Source: Deroplatys truncata
Lineage: Eukaryota > Arthropoda > Insecta > Mantodea > Mantidae
Reading direction: 5' to 3'
DNA: 64,000 nucleotides
NCBI GenBank assembly: GCA_030765065.1
Contig: CM060989.1
Coordinates: 42,895,501-42,959,500, forward strand
This document shows, in pieces, positions 11,201 through 25,100 of this stretch. Within the stretch, counting starts at the first letter, position 1, and each line of letters opens with the position of its first letter. The notes beneath the pieces are model-generated. The model ran no database searches. It saw only the letters and a list, made by a program, of their open reading frames with translations, and had not been told where the DNA came from. The translations under genes were made by a program, and so were the position numbers.

Positions 11201-12048
11201 CAGGCATGAGCTATAACAACTGAACTATGAGGCAATCCTTCCCTTTCTCGTTTAACATCTCCTCGTGTGCAGCTTACGGTTCTCATCCATTTTTCTTTGC
11301 CTTCTGTACAAATACTAATCCACCTCTGCACCTAGTATCTCCATTCCCCGCTAACATATGTATAGCAAAATTATTTACTCCCCTACGAATTTTCGCCATA
11401 ATCCCATATCCTTACAGTCTGTCATCTCATTTATGCTTATTCCCTATTGGCAAAGGTGCAAAATCGTATTCTCTTATCCTGTGGTTCTTGGACTTTCGGT
11501 TCCCTTACATTAGATTACAAGCACATTCACTATCTTATATATACTTCCAGACTCCGTGGTGGATAGGGATTAATCTGGCTAGAGATAAATTCCCTCCAGC
11601 TGGGCAGGAATTCAACCCGAGGCCTCTCGCACAACAGGCAGGTGCTCTACCAACTGATCTAGGAGGCCAGCCTAGCTTTACTCCTTTAACATCTCGAGTG
11701 CAGCTTACGGTTCTCATCCTTTTTTCTTTGCTTTCTGTAGAAATACCAATCCACCTCTGCTCCTAGTATCTCCAATCTCCGCTAACATATTCATAGCAAA
11801 ATTATTTTACTCCCCTACCTATTTTCTCCATAATCCCATATCCTTAGAGTCTGTCATCTCATTTATGCTTATTGCCTATTGTCAAATATGCAAAATCGTA
11901 TTTTCTTATCCTGTGATTCTTGGACCTTCGGGTCCCTAACATTAGATTACAAGAACATTCACTATCTTATAAATACTTCCAGACTCCGTGGAGGATAAAG
12001 AATAATCTTGGCTACAGAGAAATTCCCTCCACCTGGGCAGGAATTCAA
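8213..12048. repeat. Regular satellite array, segment 3 (9 landmarks)
   Basis: Nine monomers. The stretch 9370-10870 is near-identical to 24130-25620; the shared private string CACCTGATCAGGAATTC at 9430 and 24186 is a good marker. The monomers at 9100-9390 and 10190 carry the CTTGACTTTCGG and AACGTTAG variants. From about 11430 this segment enters the tract that is repeated at 17076. The last landmark (near 11990) is the GAGGATAAAGAATAATCTTGG form found before subtype-beta blocks. Confidence 0.93.
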
Positions 12049-12985
12049 CCCAAGACCTATTGCACAGCAACAAGGTGCACTAACAACTGATCTAGAAGGC
12101 TAGGCTTCCTTTTCCTGTCGGTTAAAGTAATCTGCGTATGGTTCTCAACTCCTTTTTTCCTTTGGTACTAAAGTTGTAATTTAATCCATATTGTAATCTT
12201 TGCCATATCTCCAGTGTCCCTATATCTCCTATTCTATTTTGACCTGCTTTTCTACATCGCTTACATTCTGTTCTAGTAGCTAGCATATGAACCCCGTTCC
12301 TACTATCGCCCTCGATCTTGCTATCCCTTCCCACCATCTGTTTCTACTTCCTAGGGTTTTAACGCTTTCACGGATAAGTAATATTTTTCCGTCTTCTGTA
12401 GTCAAACATATATACCAGAACCGTTAATTTCACTGCCTTAGTATGACTTTCCTTCTTGCTTTTTTAAACTGTAATATAGCTAATTCTCCTGGTGCTTATC
12501 TCAGTAACCCTAAAGCTCACATGGGCAGGGTCGCTACTCCCTGAGTAACGCTATCTCAGTAGAGAGTCTTTACCCGTTACACTTTTCATTTCCCATTAAC
12601 ATCCTTATAGCTACCATTTTCCTCTGTTAATTTCTACATGTTTGCTGCGAAGACCTTTTTCTCATTACACTAACTCCTTACATTATACTTTGTCTGTCGC
12701 CGCAAATTGACATATTCCTTACCTCTACTTCTTAGATTCTCTCCATTAGTATACCTATCCTTCCTTCTTCCTAAGTTGTACCAAAGCTACTTCTCAGGCG
12801 TATATCCCGGTAACCGCTATAATTGGTTATTATTCTTTACATATATCTTACGTTTCACTTGCATCCGATCACACCCAGGTCACTAATACATTTTTTTTAT
12901 TTTAATAGAGCTTGTAGCTCTTGTTGTCCCTTCACCCTTATGTTAAGTGTTCCCCATGCTACCTCTGTCTCTACCTCCCGCTAAC
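12049..12985. repeat. Long diverged block 3 (left family, subtype beta)
   Basis: Subtype beta is recognised by TAATTTAATCC, ATTTTGACCTGC, TTACCCGTTACACTTTT, CACTAATACATTTTT and the exit AAAATCTCCTCATGTGGAGC. Blocks 5 and 7 share all of these. Compared with block 5, I saw only isolated differences (TTACATTC here against TTGCATTC there; TTTTCCTCTG against TTTTCCACTG; GCATCCGATC against GCATCTGATC). Confidence 0.9.
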
Positions 12986-15086
12986 TCTTTAAAATCTCCT
13001 CATGTGGAGCTGATGTTTTTCATCCATTTTTCTTTGCTTTCTATAGAAATACTAATTCACCTCCGCTCCTAGTATCTCCATTCCCCGCTAACATATTTAT
13101 AGCAAAATTATTTTACTCCCCTACCAATTTTCGCCATAGTCCCATATCCTTGCAGTCTGTCATATCATTTATGCTTATACCCTATTGGCAAAGGTGCAAA
13201 ATCGTATTCTCTTATCCTGTGGTTCTTGGACTTTCGGTTCCCTAACATTAGATTACAAGCACTTTCACTATCTTATATATACTTCCAGACTCCGTGTTGG
13301 ATAGGGAATAATCCTGGCTAGAGAGAAATTCCCTCCATCTGGACAGGAATTCAACCCGAGGCCTCTCGCACAGCAGGCAGGTGCTCTACCAACTGATCTA
13401 GGAGGCCAGCCTAGCTTTTCTCCTTTAACATCTCGTGTGCAGCTTTCGGTTCTCATCCATTTTTCTTTGCCTTCTGCAGAAATACTAATCCACCTCTGAA
13501 CCTAGTATCTCTATTCCCCGCTAACATATTTATACCAAATTTATTTTCCTCCCCTACAAAATTTTCGCCATAATCCCATATCCTTACAGTCTGTCATAAC
13601 ATTTATGCTTATTCCCTATTGGCAAAGGTGCAAAACCGTATTCTCTTATCCTGTCATTCTTGGACTTTCGGTTCCCTTACATTAGATTACAAGCACATTC
13701 ATTATCTTATATACACTTCCAGACTCCGTGGTGGATAGGGAATAATCCTGGCTAGAGAGAAATTCCCTCCACCTGGGCAGGAAATCACCCCGAGGCCTCT
13801 CGCACAGCAGGCAGGTGCTCTACCAACTGATCGAGGAGGCCAGCCTAGATTTTCTCCTTTAAAATCTCGTGTGCAGCTTACGGTTCTCATCCATTTTTCT
13901 TTGCCTTCTGTAGAAATACTAATCGAGCTCTGTACCTAGTATCTCCATTCCCCGTTACAATATTTATAGCAAAATTATTTTTCTCCCCTACCAATTTTCG
14001 CTATAATCCCATATCCTTAGTGTGTCATCTCATTTAGCTTATTCCCTATTGGCAAAGGTGAAAAATCGTATTCTCTTATCCTGTGGTTCTTGGACTTTCG
14101 GTTCCCTAACATTAGATTACAAGCACATTCATTATCTTATATATTCTTCCAGACTCCGTGGTGGATAGGGAATAATGCTGACTAGAGAGAAATTCCCTCC
14201 ACCTGGGCAGGATTTCAACCCGAGGCCTCTCGCACAACAGGCATGAGCTATAACAACTGAACTATGAGCCATTCTTCCTTTTCTCCTTTATCATCTCCTC
14301 GTGTGCAGCTTACCGTTCTCATCCATTTTTCTTTGCCATCTGTAGAAATACTAATCCACCTCTGCACCTAGTATCTCCATTCCCCGCTAACATATTTATA
14401 GCAAAATTATTTTACTCCCCTACCAATTTTCGCCATAATCCCAAATCCTTACAGTCTGTCATCTTATTTATGCTTATTCCCTATTGGCAAAGGTGCAAAA
14501 TCGTATCCTCTTATCCTGTGGTTCTTGGACTTTCGGTTCCCTAACATGAGATTACAAGCACATTCACTATCTTATATATACTTCCAGACTCCGTGGTGGA
14601 TAGGGAAGAATCCTGGCTAGAGAGAAATTCCATCCACCTGGGCAGGAATTCAACCGTAGGCCTCTCACACAGCACGCAGGTGCTCCACCAACTGATCTAG
14701 GAGGCCAGCCTAGCTTTACTCGTTTAACATCTCAAGTGCAGTTTACGGTTCTCATCCTTTTTTCTTTGTTTTCTGTAGAAATACCAATCCACCTCTGCTC
14801 CTAGTATCTCCAATGCCAGCTAACATATACATAGCAAAATTATTTTACTCCCCTACCAATTTTCTCCATAATCCCATATCCTTAGAGTCTGTCTTCTCAT
14901 TTATGCTTATTCCCTATTGGCAAAGGTGCAAAATCGTATTCTCTTATCCTGTGGTTCTTGGACTTTCGGTTCCCTTACATTAGATTACAAGCACATTCAC
15001 TATCTTATATATACTTCCAGACTCCGTGGTGGATAGGGAATAATCCTGGCTAGAGAGAAATTCCCTCCACCTGGGCAGGAATTCAA
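12986..15086. repeat. Regular satellite array, segment 4 (5 landmarks)
   Basis: Five monomers, nearly all inside the duplicated tract: 12986-14910 matches 18632-20560. Shared private changes include a GTGTTGGATAGGG landmark (13290), CCGTTACAATATTTATAG (13950), CTTAGTGTGTCATC (14018) and CAACCGTAGGCCTC (14652). One base is missing in ATGAGCCATTC (14265) where the copy at 19910 has ATGAGGCCATTC. The last part after about 14910 departs from the copy. Confidence 0.93.
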
Positions 15087-16024
15087 CCCAAGACCTATTG
15101 CACAGCAACAAGGTGCACTAACAACTGATCTAGAAGGCTAGGCTTCCATTTCCTGTCGGTTAAAGTTATCTGCGTATGGTTCTCAACTCCTTTTTTCCTT
15201 TGGTACTAAAGTTGTAATTTGATCCATATTGTAATCTTTGCCATATCTCCAGTGTCCCTATATCTTCTATTCTATTTTTAAATGCTTTTCTACATCGCTT
15301 GCATTCTGATCTAGTAGCTAGCATGTGAACCCCGTTCCTACTATCGCCCTCGATCTTGCTATCCCTTCCCACCATCTGTTTCTACTTCCTACGGTTTTAA
15401 CGCTTTCACGGATAAGTAACATTTTTCCGTCTTCTGTAGTCAAACATATATACCAGAACCGTTAATTTCACTGCCTTATTATGACTTTCCTTCTTGCTTT
15501 TTTTAACTGCAATATAGCTAATTCTCCTGGTGCTTATCTCAGTAACCCTAAAGCTCACATGGGCAGGGTCGCTACTCCCTGAGTAAAGCTATCTCAGTAG
15601 AGAGTCTTTACCTGTTACCCTTTTCATTTCCCATTAACATCCTTATAGCTACCATTTTCCACTGTTAATTTCTACATGTTTGCTGCGAAGACCTTTTTCT
15701 CATTACACTAACTCCTTACATTATACCTTCTCTGTCGCCGCAAATTGACATATTTCTTACCTCTACTTCTTAGATTCTCTCCATTAGTATACCTATCCTT
15801 CCTTCTTCCTCAGTTGTACCAAAGCTACTTCTCAGGCGTATATCCCAGTAACCGCTATAATTGGTTATTATTCTTTACATATATCTTAGGTTTCACTTGC
15901 ATCTGATCACACCCAGGTCACTACTACATTTTTTTTTATTTTAATAGAGCTTGTAGCTCTTGTTGTCCCTTCACCCTTATATTAGGTGTACCCCATGCTA
16001 CCTCTGTCTCTACCTCCCGCTAAC
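15087..16024. repeat. Long diverged block 4 (left family, subtype gamma)
   Basis: Subtype gamma is marked by GGCTTCCATTTCC, TATCTTCTATTC, TTTTTAAATGC, GCATGTGAACC, ATACCTTCTCTGTCG, ATCTTAGGTTTC and TTAGGTGTACCCC. Block 6 has every one of these. One difference is CATTCTGATCTAG here against CATTCTGTTCTAG in block 6. No gene is recognised. Confidence 0.9.
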
Positions 16025-17694
16025 TCCTTGACATATCCTCATGTGCAGCTGATGTTTTTCATCCATTTTTCTTTGCTTTCTGTAGAAATACTAATCCACC
16101 TCTGCACCTAGTATCTCCATTCCCCGCTAACATATTTATAGCAAAATTATTTTACTCCCCTACCAATTTTCGCCATAGTCCCATATCCTTACAGTCTGTC
16201 ATCTCATTTATGCTTATACCCTATTGGCAAAGGTGCAAAATCGTATTCTCTTATCCTGTCATTCTTGGACTTTCGGTTCCCTAACATTAGATTACAAGCA
16301 CATTCATTATCTTATATACACTTCCAGACTCCGAGGTGGATAAGGAATAATCCTGGCTAGAGAGAAATTCCCTCCACCTGGGCAGAAAATCAACCCGAGG
16401 CCTCCTGCACAGCAGGCAGGTGCTCTACCAACCGATCTAGGAGGCCAGCCTAGCTTTACTACTTTAATATCTTGAGTGCAGCTTACGGTTCCCATCATTT
16501 TTTGTTTGCTTTCTGTAGAATTACCAATCCACCTCTGATCGTAGTATCTCCATTCCCAGCTAACATGTTTATAGCAAAATTATTGTACTCCCCTACCAAT
16601 TTTCTCCATAATCCCATATCCTTAGAGTCTGTCTTCTCATTTATGCTTATTCCCTATTGGCAAAGATGCAAAATCGTATTGTCTTATCCTGTGGTTACTG
16701 GACTTTCCGTTCCCTAACATGAGATTAAAACCACATTCACTATCTTATATATACTTCCAGACTCCGTGGTGGATAGGGAATAATCATGGCTAGAGAGATA
16801 TTCCCTCCACCTGGGCAGGAATTCAACCCGAAGCCTCTCGCAACACAGGCATGAGCTATAACAACTGAACTATGAGGCCATCCTTCCTTTTCTCCTTTAA
16901 CACCTCCTCGTGTGCAGCTTACGGTTCTCATCCATTTTTCTTTGCCTTCTGTAGAAATACTAATCCACCTCTGCACCTAGTATCTCCATTCCCCGCTAAC
17001 ATATTTATAGCAAAATTATTTTACTCCCCTACCAATTTTCGCCATAGTCCCATATCCTTACAGTCTGTCATCTCATTTATGCTTATTCCCTATTGGCAAA
17101 GGTGCAAAATCGTATTCTCTTATCCTGTGGTTCTTGGACTTTCGGTTCCCTTACATTAGATTACAAGCACATTCACTATCTTATATATACTTCCAGACTC
17201 CGTGGTGGATAGGGATTAATCTGGCTAGAGATAAATTCCCTCCAGCTGGGCAGGAATTCAACCCGAGGCCTCTCGCACAACAGGCAGGTGCTCTACCAAC
17301 TGATCTAGGAGGCCAGCCTAGCTTTACTCCTTTAACATCTCGAGTGCAGCTTACGGTTCTCATCCTTTTTTCTTTGCTTTCTGTAGAAATACCAATCCAC
17401 CTCTGCTCCTAGTATCTCCAATCTCCGCTAACATATTCATAGCAAAATTATTTTACTCCCCTACCTATTTTCTCCATAATCCCATATCCTTAGAGTCTGT
17501 CATCTCATTTATGCTTATTGCCTATTGTCAAATATGCAAAATCGTATTTTCTTATCCTGTGATTCTTGGACCTTCGGGTCCCTAACATTAGATTACAAGA
17601 ACATTCACTATCTTATAAATACTTCCAGACTCCGTGGAGGATAAAGAATAATCTTGGCTACAGAGAAATTCCCTCCACCTGGGCAGGAATTCAA
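16025..17694. repeat. Regular satellite array, segment 5 (4 landmarks, shortest run)
   Basis: Four monomers, the shortest spacing between blocks in the window (block starts 2608 bp apart, six monomer units). 16025-17060 matches 22103-23140, including TCGTAGTATCTCC and CATGGCTAGAGAGATATTCC. At about 17060-17130 it switches to the sequence found at 11430 onward, so this is a tandem-duplication junction. The copy at 17181-17363 repeats the private CTCCAGCTGGGCAGG of 11590. Confidence 0.93.
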
Positions 17695-18631
17695 CCCAAG
17701 ACCTATTGCACAGCAACAAGGTGCACTAACAACTGATCTAGAAGGCTAGGCTTCCTTTTCCTGTCGGTTAAAGTAATCTGCGTATGGTTCTCAACTCCTT
17801 TTTTCCTTTGGTACTAAAGTTGTAATTTAATCCATATTGTAATCTTTGCCATATCTCCAGTGTCCCTATATCTCCTATTCTATTTTGACCTGCTTTTCTA
17901 CATCGCTTGCATTCTGTTCTAGTAGCTAGCATATGAACCCCGTTCCTACTATCGCCCTCGATCTTGCTATCCCTTCCCACCATCTGTTTCTACTTCCTAG
18001 GGTTTTAACGCTTTCACGGATAAGTAATATTTTTCCGTCTTCTGTAGTCAAACATATATACCAGAACCGTTAATTTCACTGCCTTAGTATGACTTTCCTT
18101 CTTGCTTTTTTAAACTGTAATATAGCTAATTCTCCTGGTGCTTATCTCAGTAACCCTAAAGCTCACATGGGCAGGGTCGCTACTCCCTGAGTAACGCTAT
18201 CTCAGTAGAGAGTCTTTACCCGTTACACTTTTCATTTCCCATTAACATCCTTATAGCTACCATTTTCCACTGTTAATTTCTACATGTTTGCTGCGAAGAC
18301 CTTTTTCTCATTACACTAACTCCTTACATTATACTTTGTCTGTCGCCGCAAATTGACATATTCCTTACCTCTACTTCTTAGATTCTCTCCATTAGTATAC
18401 CTATCCTTCCTTCTTCCTAAGTTGTACCAAAGCTACTTCTCAGGCGTATATCCCGGTAACCGCTATAATTGGTTATTATTCTTTACATATATCTTACGTT
18501 TCACTTGCATCTGATCACACCCAGGTCACTAATACATTTTTTTTATTTTAATAGAGCTTGTAGCTCTTGTTGTCCCTTCACCCTTATGTTAAGTGTTCCC
18601 CATGCTACCTCTGTCTCTACCTCCCGCTAAC
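17695..18631. repeat. Long diverged block 5 (subtype beta copy)
   Basis: This is the downstream copy of block 3, 5646 bp away, sharing the beta markers including the GTGGAGCTGATG exit. It keeps the more common TTGCATTC and CATCTGATCACACC forms. No coding content is recognised. Confidence 0.9.
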
Positions 18632-21164
18632 TCTTTAAAATCTCCTCATGTGGAGCTGATGTTTTTCATCCATTTTTCTTTGCTTTCTATAGAAATACTA
18701 ATTCACCTCCGCTCCTAGTATCTCCATTCCCCGCTAACATATTTATAGCAAAATTATTTTACTCCCCTACCAATTTTCGCCATAGTCCCATATCCTTGCA
18801 GTCTGTCATATCATTTATGCTTATACCCTATTGGCAAAGGTGCAAAATCGTATTCTCTTATCCTGTGGTTCTTGGACTTTCGGTTCCCTAACATTAGATT
18901 ACAAGCACTTTCACTATCTTATATATACTTCCAGACTCCGTGTTGGATAGGGAATAATCCTGGCTAGAGAGAAATTCCCTCCATCTGGACAGGAATTCAA
19001 CCCGAGGCCTCTCGCACAGCAGGCAGGTGCTCTACCAACTGATCTAGGAGGCCAGCCTAGCTTTTCTCCTTTAACATCTCGTGTGCAGCTTTCGGTTCTC
19101 ATCCATTTTTCTTTGCCTTCTGCAGAAATACTAATCCACCTCTGAACCTAGTATCTCTATTCCCCGCTAACATATTTATACCAAATTTATTTTGCTCCCC
19201 TACAAAATTTTCGCCATAATCCCATATCCTTACAGTCTGTCATAACATTTATGCTTATTCCCTATTGGCAAAGGTGCAAAACCGTATTCTCTTATCCTGT
19301 CATTCTTGGACTTTCGGTTCCCTTACATTAGATTACAAGCACATTCATTATCTTATATACACTTCCAGACTCCGTGGTGGATAGGGAATAATCCTGGCTA
19401 GAGAGAAATTCCCTCCACCTGGGCCGGAAATCACCCCGAGGCCTCTCGCACAGCAGGCAGGTGCTCTACCAACTGATCGAGGAGGCCAGCCTAGATTTTC
19501 TCCTTTAAAATCTCGTGTGCAGCTTACGGTTCTCATCCATTTTTCGTTGCCTTCTGTAGAAATACTAATCGAGCTCTGTACCTAGTATCTCCATTCCCCG
19601 TTACAATATTTATAGCAAAATTATTTTTCTCCCCTACCAATTTTCGCTATAATCCCATATCCTTAGTGTGTCATCTCATTTAGCTTATTCCCTATTGGCA
19701 AAGGTGAAAAATCGTATTCTCTTATCCTGTGGTTCTTGGACTTTCGGTTCCCTAACATTAGATTACAAGCACATTCATTATCTTATATATTCTTCCAGAC
19801 TCCGTGGTGGATAGGGAATAATGCTGACTAGAGAGAAATTCCCTCCACCTGGGCAGGATTTCAACCCGAGGCCTCTCGCACAACAGGCATGAGCTATAAC
19901 AACTGAACTATGAGGCCATTCTTCCTTTTCTCCTTTATCATCTCCTCGTGTGCAGCTTACCGTTCTCATCCATTTTTCTTTGCCTTCTGTAGAAATACTA
20001 ATCCACCTCTGCACCTAGTATCTCCATTCCCCGCTAACATATTTATAGCAAAATTATTTTACTCCCCTACCAATTTTCGCCATAATCCCAAATCCTTACA
20101 GTCTGTCATCTTATTTATGCTTATTCCCTATTGGCAAAGGTGCAAAATCGTATCCTCTTATCCTGTGGTTCTTGGACTTTCGGTTCCCTAACATGAGATT
20201 ACAAGCACATTCACTATCTTATATATACTTCCAGACTCCGTGGTGGATAGGGAAGAATCCTGGCTAGAGAGAAATTCCATCCACCTGGGCAGGAATTCAA
20301 CCGTAGGCCTCTCACACAGCACGCAGGTGCTCCACCAACTGATCTAGGAGGCCAGCCTAGCTTTACTCGTTTAACATCTCAAGTGCAGCTTACGGTTCTC
20401 ATCCTTTTTTCTTTGTTTTCTGTAGAAATACCAATCCACCTCTGCTCCTAGTATCTCCAATGCCAGCTAACATATACATAGCAAAATTATTTTACTCCCC
20501 TACCAATTTTGTCCATAATCCCATATCCTTAGAGTCTGTCTTCTCATTTATGCTTATTCCCTATTGGCAAAGATGCAAAATCGTTTCTCTTATCCTGTGG
20601 TTCTTGGACTTTCAGTTCCCTAACATTAGATTACAAGCACATTCACTATCTTATATATACTTCCAGACTCCGTGGTGGATAGGGAATAATCTTGGCTAGA
20701 GAGAAATTCCCTCCACCTGGGCAGGAATTCAACCCAAGGCCTTTCGCACAGCAGGCAGGTGCTCTACCACCTGATCTAGGAGGCCAGCCTAGCTTTTCTC
20801 CTTTAACATCTCGTGTGCAACTTATGGTTCTCATCCATTTTTTTTGCCTTCTGTAGAAATACTAATCCACCTCTGCACCTAGTATCTCCATTCCCCGCTA
20901 ACATATTTATAGCAAAACTATTTTACTCCCCTACGAATTTTCGCCATAATCCCATATCCTTACAGTCTGTCATCTCATTTATGCTTATTCCCTATTGGCA
21001 AAGGTGCAAAATCGTATTCTCTTATCCTGTGGTTCTTGGACTTTCGGTTCCCTTACATTAGATTACAAGCACATTCACTATCTTATATATACTTCCAGAC
21101 TCCGTGGTGGATAGGGAATAATCCTGGCTAGAGAGAAATTCCCTCCACCTGGGCAGGAATTCAA
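18632..21164. repeat. Regular satellite array, segment 6 (6 landmarks, one extra monomer)
   Basis: Six monomers. It copies segment 4 up to about 20560, then has one additional monomer before block 6. The extra monomer carries GTGCAACTTATGGTTC (20815) and CTTTCAGTTCCC (20605), private variants otherwise seen at about 27985 and 28193. This suggests where the extra unit's sequence type belongs. Confidence 0.92.
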
Positions 21165-22102
21165 CCCAAGACCTATTGCACAGCAACAAGGTGCACTAAC
21201 AACTGATCTAGAAGGCTAGGCTTCCATTTCCTGTCGGTTAAAGTTATCTGCGTATGGTTCTCAACTCCTTTTTTCCTTTGGTACTAAAGTTGTAATTTGA
21301 TCCATATTGTAATCTTTGCCATATCTCCAGTGTCCCTATATCTTCTATTCTATTTTTAAATGCTTTTCTACATCGCTTGCATTCTGTTCTAGTAGCTAGC
21401 ATGTGAACCCCGTTCCTACTATCGCCCTCGATCTTGCTATCCCTTCCCACCATCTGTTTCTACTTCCTACGGTTTTAACGCTTTCACGGATAAGTAACAT
21501 TTTTCCGTCTTCTGTAGTCAAACATATATACCAGAACCGTTAATTTCACTGCCTTATTATGACTTTCCTTCTTGCTTTCTTTAACTGCAATATAGCTAAT
21601 TCTCCTGGTGCTTATCTCAGTAACCCTAAAGCTCACATGGGCAGGGTCGCTACTCCCTGAGTAAAGCTATCTCAGTAGAGAGTCTTTACCTGTTACCCTT
21701 TTCATTTCCCATTAACATCCTTATAGCTACCATTTTCCACTGTTAATTTCTACATGTTTGCTGCGAAGACCTTTTTCTCATTACACTAACTCCTTACATT
21801 ATACCTTCTCTGTCGCCGCAAATTGACATATTTCTTACCTCTACTTCTTAGATTCTCTCCATTAGTATACCTATCCTTCCTTCTTCCTCAGTTGTACCAA
21901 AGCTACTTCTCAGGCGTATATCCCAGTAACCGCTATAATTGGTTATTATTCTTTACATATATCTTAGGTTTCACTTGCATCTGATCACACCCAGGTCACT
22001 ACTACATTTTTTTTTATTTTAATAGAGCTTGTAGCTCTTGTTGTCCCTTCACCCTTATATTAGGTGTACCCCATGCTACCTCTGTCTCTACCTCCCGCTA
22101 AC
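21165..22102. repeat. Long diverged block 6 (subtype gamma copy)
   Basis: This is the downstream copy of block 4, 6078 bp away. It carries the gamma markers and a private CTTGCTTTCTTTAAC where block 4 has an unbroken T run. No gene is recognised. Confidence 0.9.
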
Positions 22103-25100
22103 TCCTTGACATATCCTCATGTGCAGCTGATGTTTTTCATCCATTTTTCTTTGCTTTCTGTAGAAATACTAATCCACCTCTGCACCTAGTATCTCCATTC
22201 CCCGCTAACATATTTATAGCAAAATTATTTTACTCCCCTACCAATTTTCGCCATAGTCCCATATCCTTACAGTCTGTCATCTCATTTATGCTTATACCCT
22301 ATTGGCAAAGGTGCAAAATCGTATTCTCTTATCCTGTCATTCTTGGACTTTCGGTTCCCTAACATTAGATTACAAGCACATTCATTATCTTATATACACT
22401 TCCAGACTCCGAGGTGGATAAGGAATAATCCTGGCTAGAGAGAAATTCCCTCCACCTGGGCAGAAAATCAACCCGAGGCCTCCTGCACAGCAGGCAGGTG
22501 CTCTACCAACCGATCTAGGAGGCCAGCCTAGCTTTACTACTTTAATATCTTGAGTGCAGCTTACGGTTCCCATCATTTTTTGTTTGCTTTCTGTAGAATT
22601 ACCAATCCACCTCTGATCGTAGTATCTCCATTCCCAGCTAACATGTTTATAGCAAAATTATTGTACTCCCCTACCAATTTTCTCCATAATCCCATATCCT
22701 TAGAGTCTGTCTTCTCATTTATGCTTATTCCCTATTGGCAAAGATGCAAAATCGTATTGTCTTATCCTGTGGTTACTGGACTTTCCGTTCCCTAACATGA
22801 GATTAAAACCACATTCACTATCTTATATATACTTCCAGACTCCGTGGTGGATAGGGAATAATCATGGCTAGAGAGATATTCCCTCCACCTGGGCAGGAAT
22901 TCAACCCGAAGCCTCTCGCAACACAGGCATGAGCTATAACAACTGAACTATGAGGCCATCCTTCCTTTTCTCCTTTAACACCTCCTCGTGTGCAGCTTAC
23001 GGTTCTCATCCATTTTTCTTTGCCTTCTGTAGAAATACTAATCCACCTCTGCACCTAGTATCTCCATTCCCCGCTAACATATTTATAGCAAAATTATTTT
23101 ACTCCCCTACCAATTTTCGCCATAGTCCCATATCCTTACAGTCTGTCATTTCATTTATGCTTATTCCCTATTGGCAAAGGTGCAAAATCGTATTCTCTTA
23201 TCCTGTGGTTCTTGACTTTCGGTTCCATAACGTTAGATTACAAGCACATTCACTATCTTATAAATACCTCCAGACTCCGTGGTGGATAGGTAATAATCCT
23301 GGCTAGAGAGAAATTCCCTCCACCTGGGCAGGAATTCAACCGGAGGCATCTGCACAGCAGGCTGGTTCTCTACCAACTGATCTAGGAGGCCAGCCTAGAT
23401 TTTCTCCTTTAACATCTCGTGTGCAGCTTGCGGTTCTCATCCGTTATTCTGTGCCTTCTGTAGAAATACTAATCGAGCTCTGTACCTACTATCTCCATTC
23501 CCCGTTAACATATTTATAGCAAAATTATTTTTCTCCCCTACCAATTTTCACCATAATCCCAAATCCTTACAGTCTGTCATCTCATTTAGCTTATTTCCTA
23601 TTGGCAAAGTTGCAAAATCGTATTCTCTTATCCTGTGGTTCTTGGACTTTCGGTTCCCTAACATTAGATTACAAGCGCATTCACTATCTTATATATACTT
23701 CCAGACTCCGTGGTGGATAGGGAATAATCCTGGCTAGGGAGAAATTCCCTCCACCTGGGCAGGAATTCAACCCGAGGCCTCTCGCACAGCGGGCAGGTGC
23801 TCTACCAACTGATCTAGGAGGCCAGCCTAGCTTTTCTACTTCAACATCTCGTGTGCAGCTTACAGTTCTCATCCATTTTACTTTGCCTTCTGTAGAAATA
23901 CTAATCCACCTCTGCACCTAGTATCTCCATTCCCCGCTAACATATACATAGCAAAATTATTTTACTCCCCTACCAATTTTCGCCGTAATCCCATATCCTT
24001 ACAGTCTATCATCTCATTTATGCTTATTCCCTATTGGCAAAGGTGCAAAATCGTATTCTCTTATCCTGCGGTTCTTGGACTTTCGGTTCCCTAACATTAG
24101 ATTACAAGCACATTCACTATCTTATATATACTTCCAGACTCCGTGGTGGATAGGGAATAATCCTGGCTAGAGAGAAATTCCCTCCACCTGATCAGGAATT
24201 CAACCCGAGGCCTCTTACACAGCAGGCAGGTGCTCCACCAACTGATCTAGGAGGCCAGCCTAGCTGTACTCCTTTAACATCTCGAGTGCAGCTTAGGGTT
24301 CTCATCCTTTTTTCTTTGCCTTCTGTAGAAATACCAATCCACCTCTAAACCTAGTATCTCCAATCATCGCTAACATATTCATAGCAAAATTATTTTACTC
24401 CTCTACCTATTTTCTCCATAATCCCATATCCTTAGAGTCTGTATTCTCATTTATGCTTATTCCCTATTGGCAAAGATGCAAAATCGTATTCTCTTATCCT
24501 GTGGTTCTTGGACTTTCGGTTCCCTAACATGAGATTAAAAGCACATTCGCTATCTTATAAATACCTCCAGACTCCGTGGTGGATAGGGAATAATCCTGGC
24601 TAGAGAGAAATTTCCTCCACCTGGGCAGGAATTCAACCCGAGGCCTCTCGCACAACAGGCATGAGCTATAACAACTGAACTATGAGGCCAGCCTTCCTTT
24701 TCTCCTTTAACATCTCCTCGTGTGCAGCTTACGGTTCTCATCCATTTTTCTTTGCCTTCTGTAGAAATACTAATCCACCTCTGCACGTAGTATCTCCATT
24801 CCCCGCTAACATATTTATAGCAAAATTATTTTACTCCCCTACCAATTTTCGCCATAGTCCCATATCCTTGCAGTCTGTCATCTCATTTATGCTTATTCCC
24901 TATTGGCAAAGGTGCAAAATCGTATTCTCTTATCCTGTGGTTCTTGACTTTCGGTTCCATAACGTTAGATTACAAGCAAATTCACTATCTTATAAATACC
25001 TACAGACTCCGTGGTGGATAGGTAATAATCCTGGCTAGAGAGAAATTCCCTCCACCTGGGCAGGAATTCAACCCGAGGCCTCTCGCACAGCAGGCAGGTG

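Larger units (their letters stand above)
11430..17075. repeat. Higher-order repeat unit, copy 1 (about 5.65 kb)
   Basis: The unit contains block 3 (beta), segment 4, block 4 (gamma) and most of segment 5. By eye, about ten single-base differences separate 11430-14910 from 17076-20560. This low divergence against clearly diverged neighbours indicates a recent tandem duplication. Confidence 0.8.
17076..23205. repeat. Higher-order repeat unit, copy 2 (about 6.1 kb, one monomer longer)
   Basis: It contains block 5 (beta), segment 6 and block 6 (gamma). The match offset is 5646 bp up to about 20560 and 6078 bp from about 21000 on. The 432-bp difference is one whole monomer. Confidence 0.8.
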
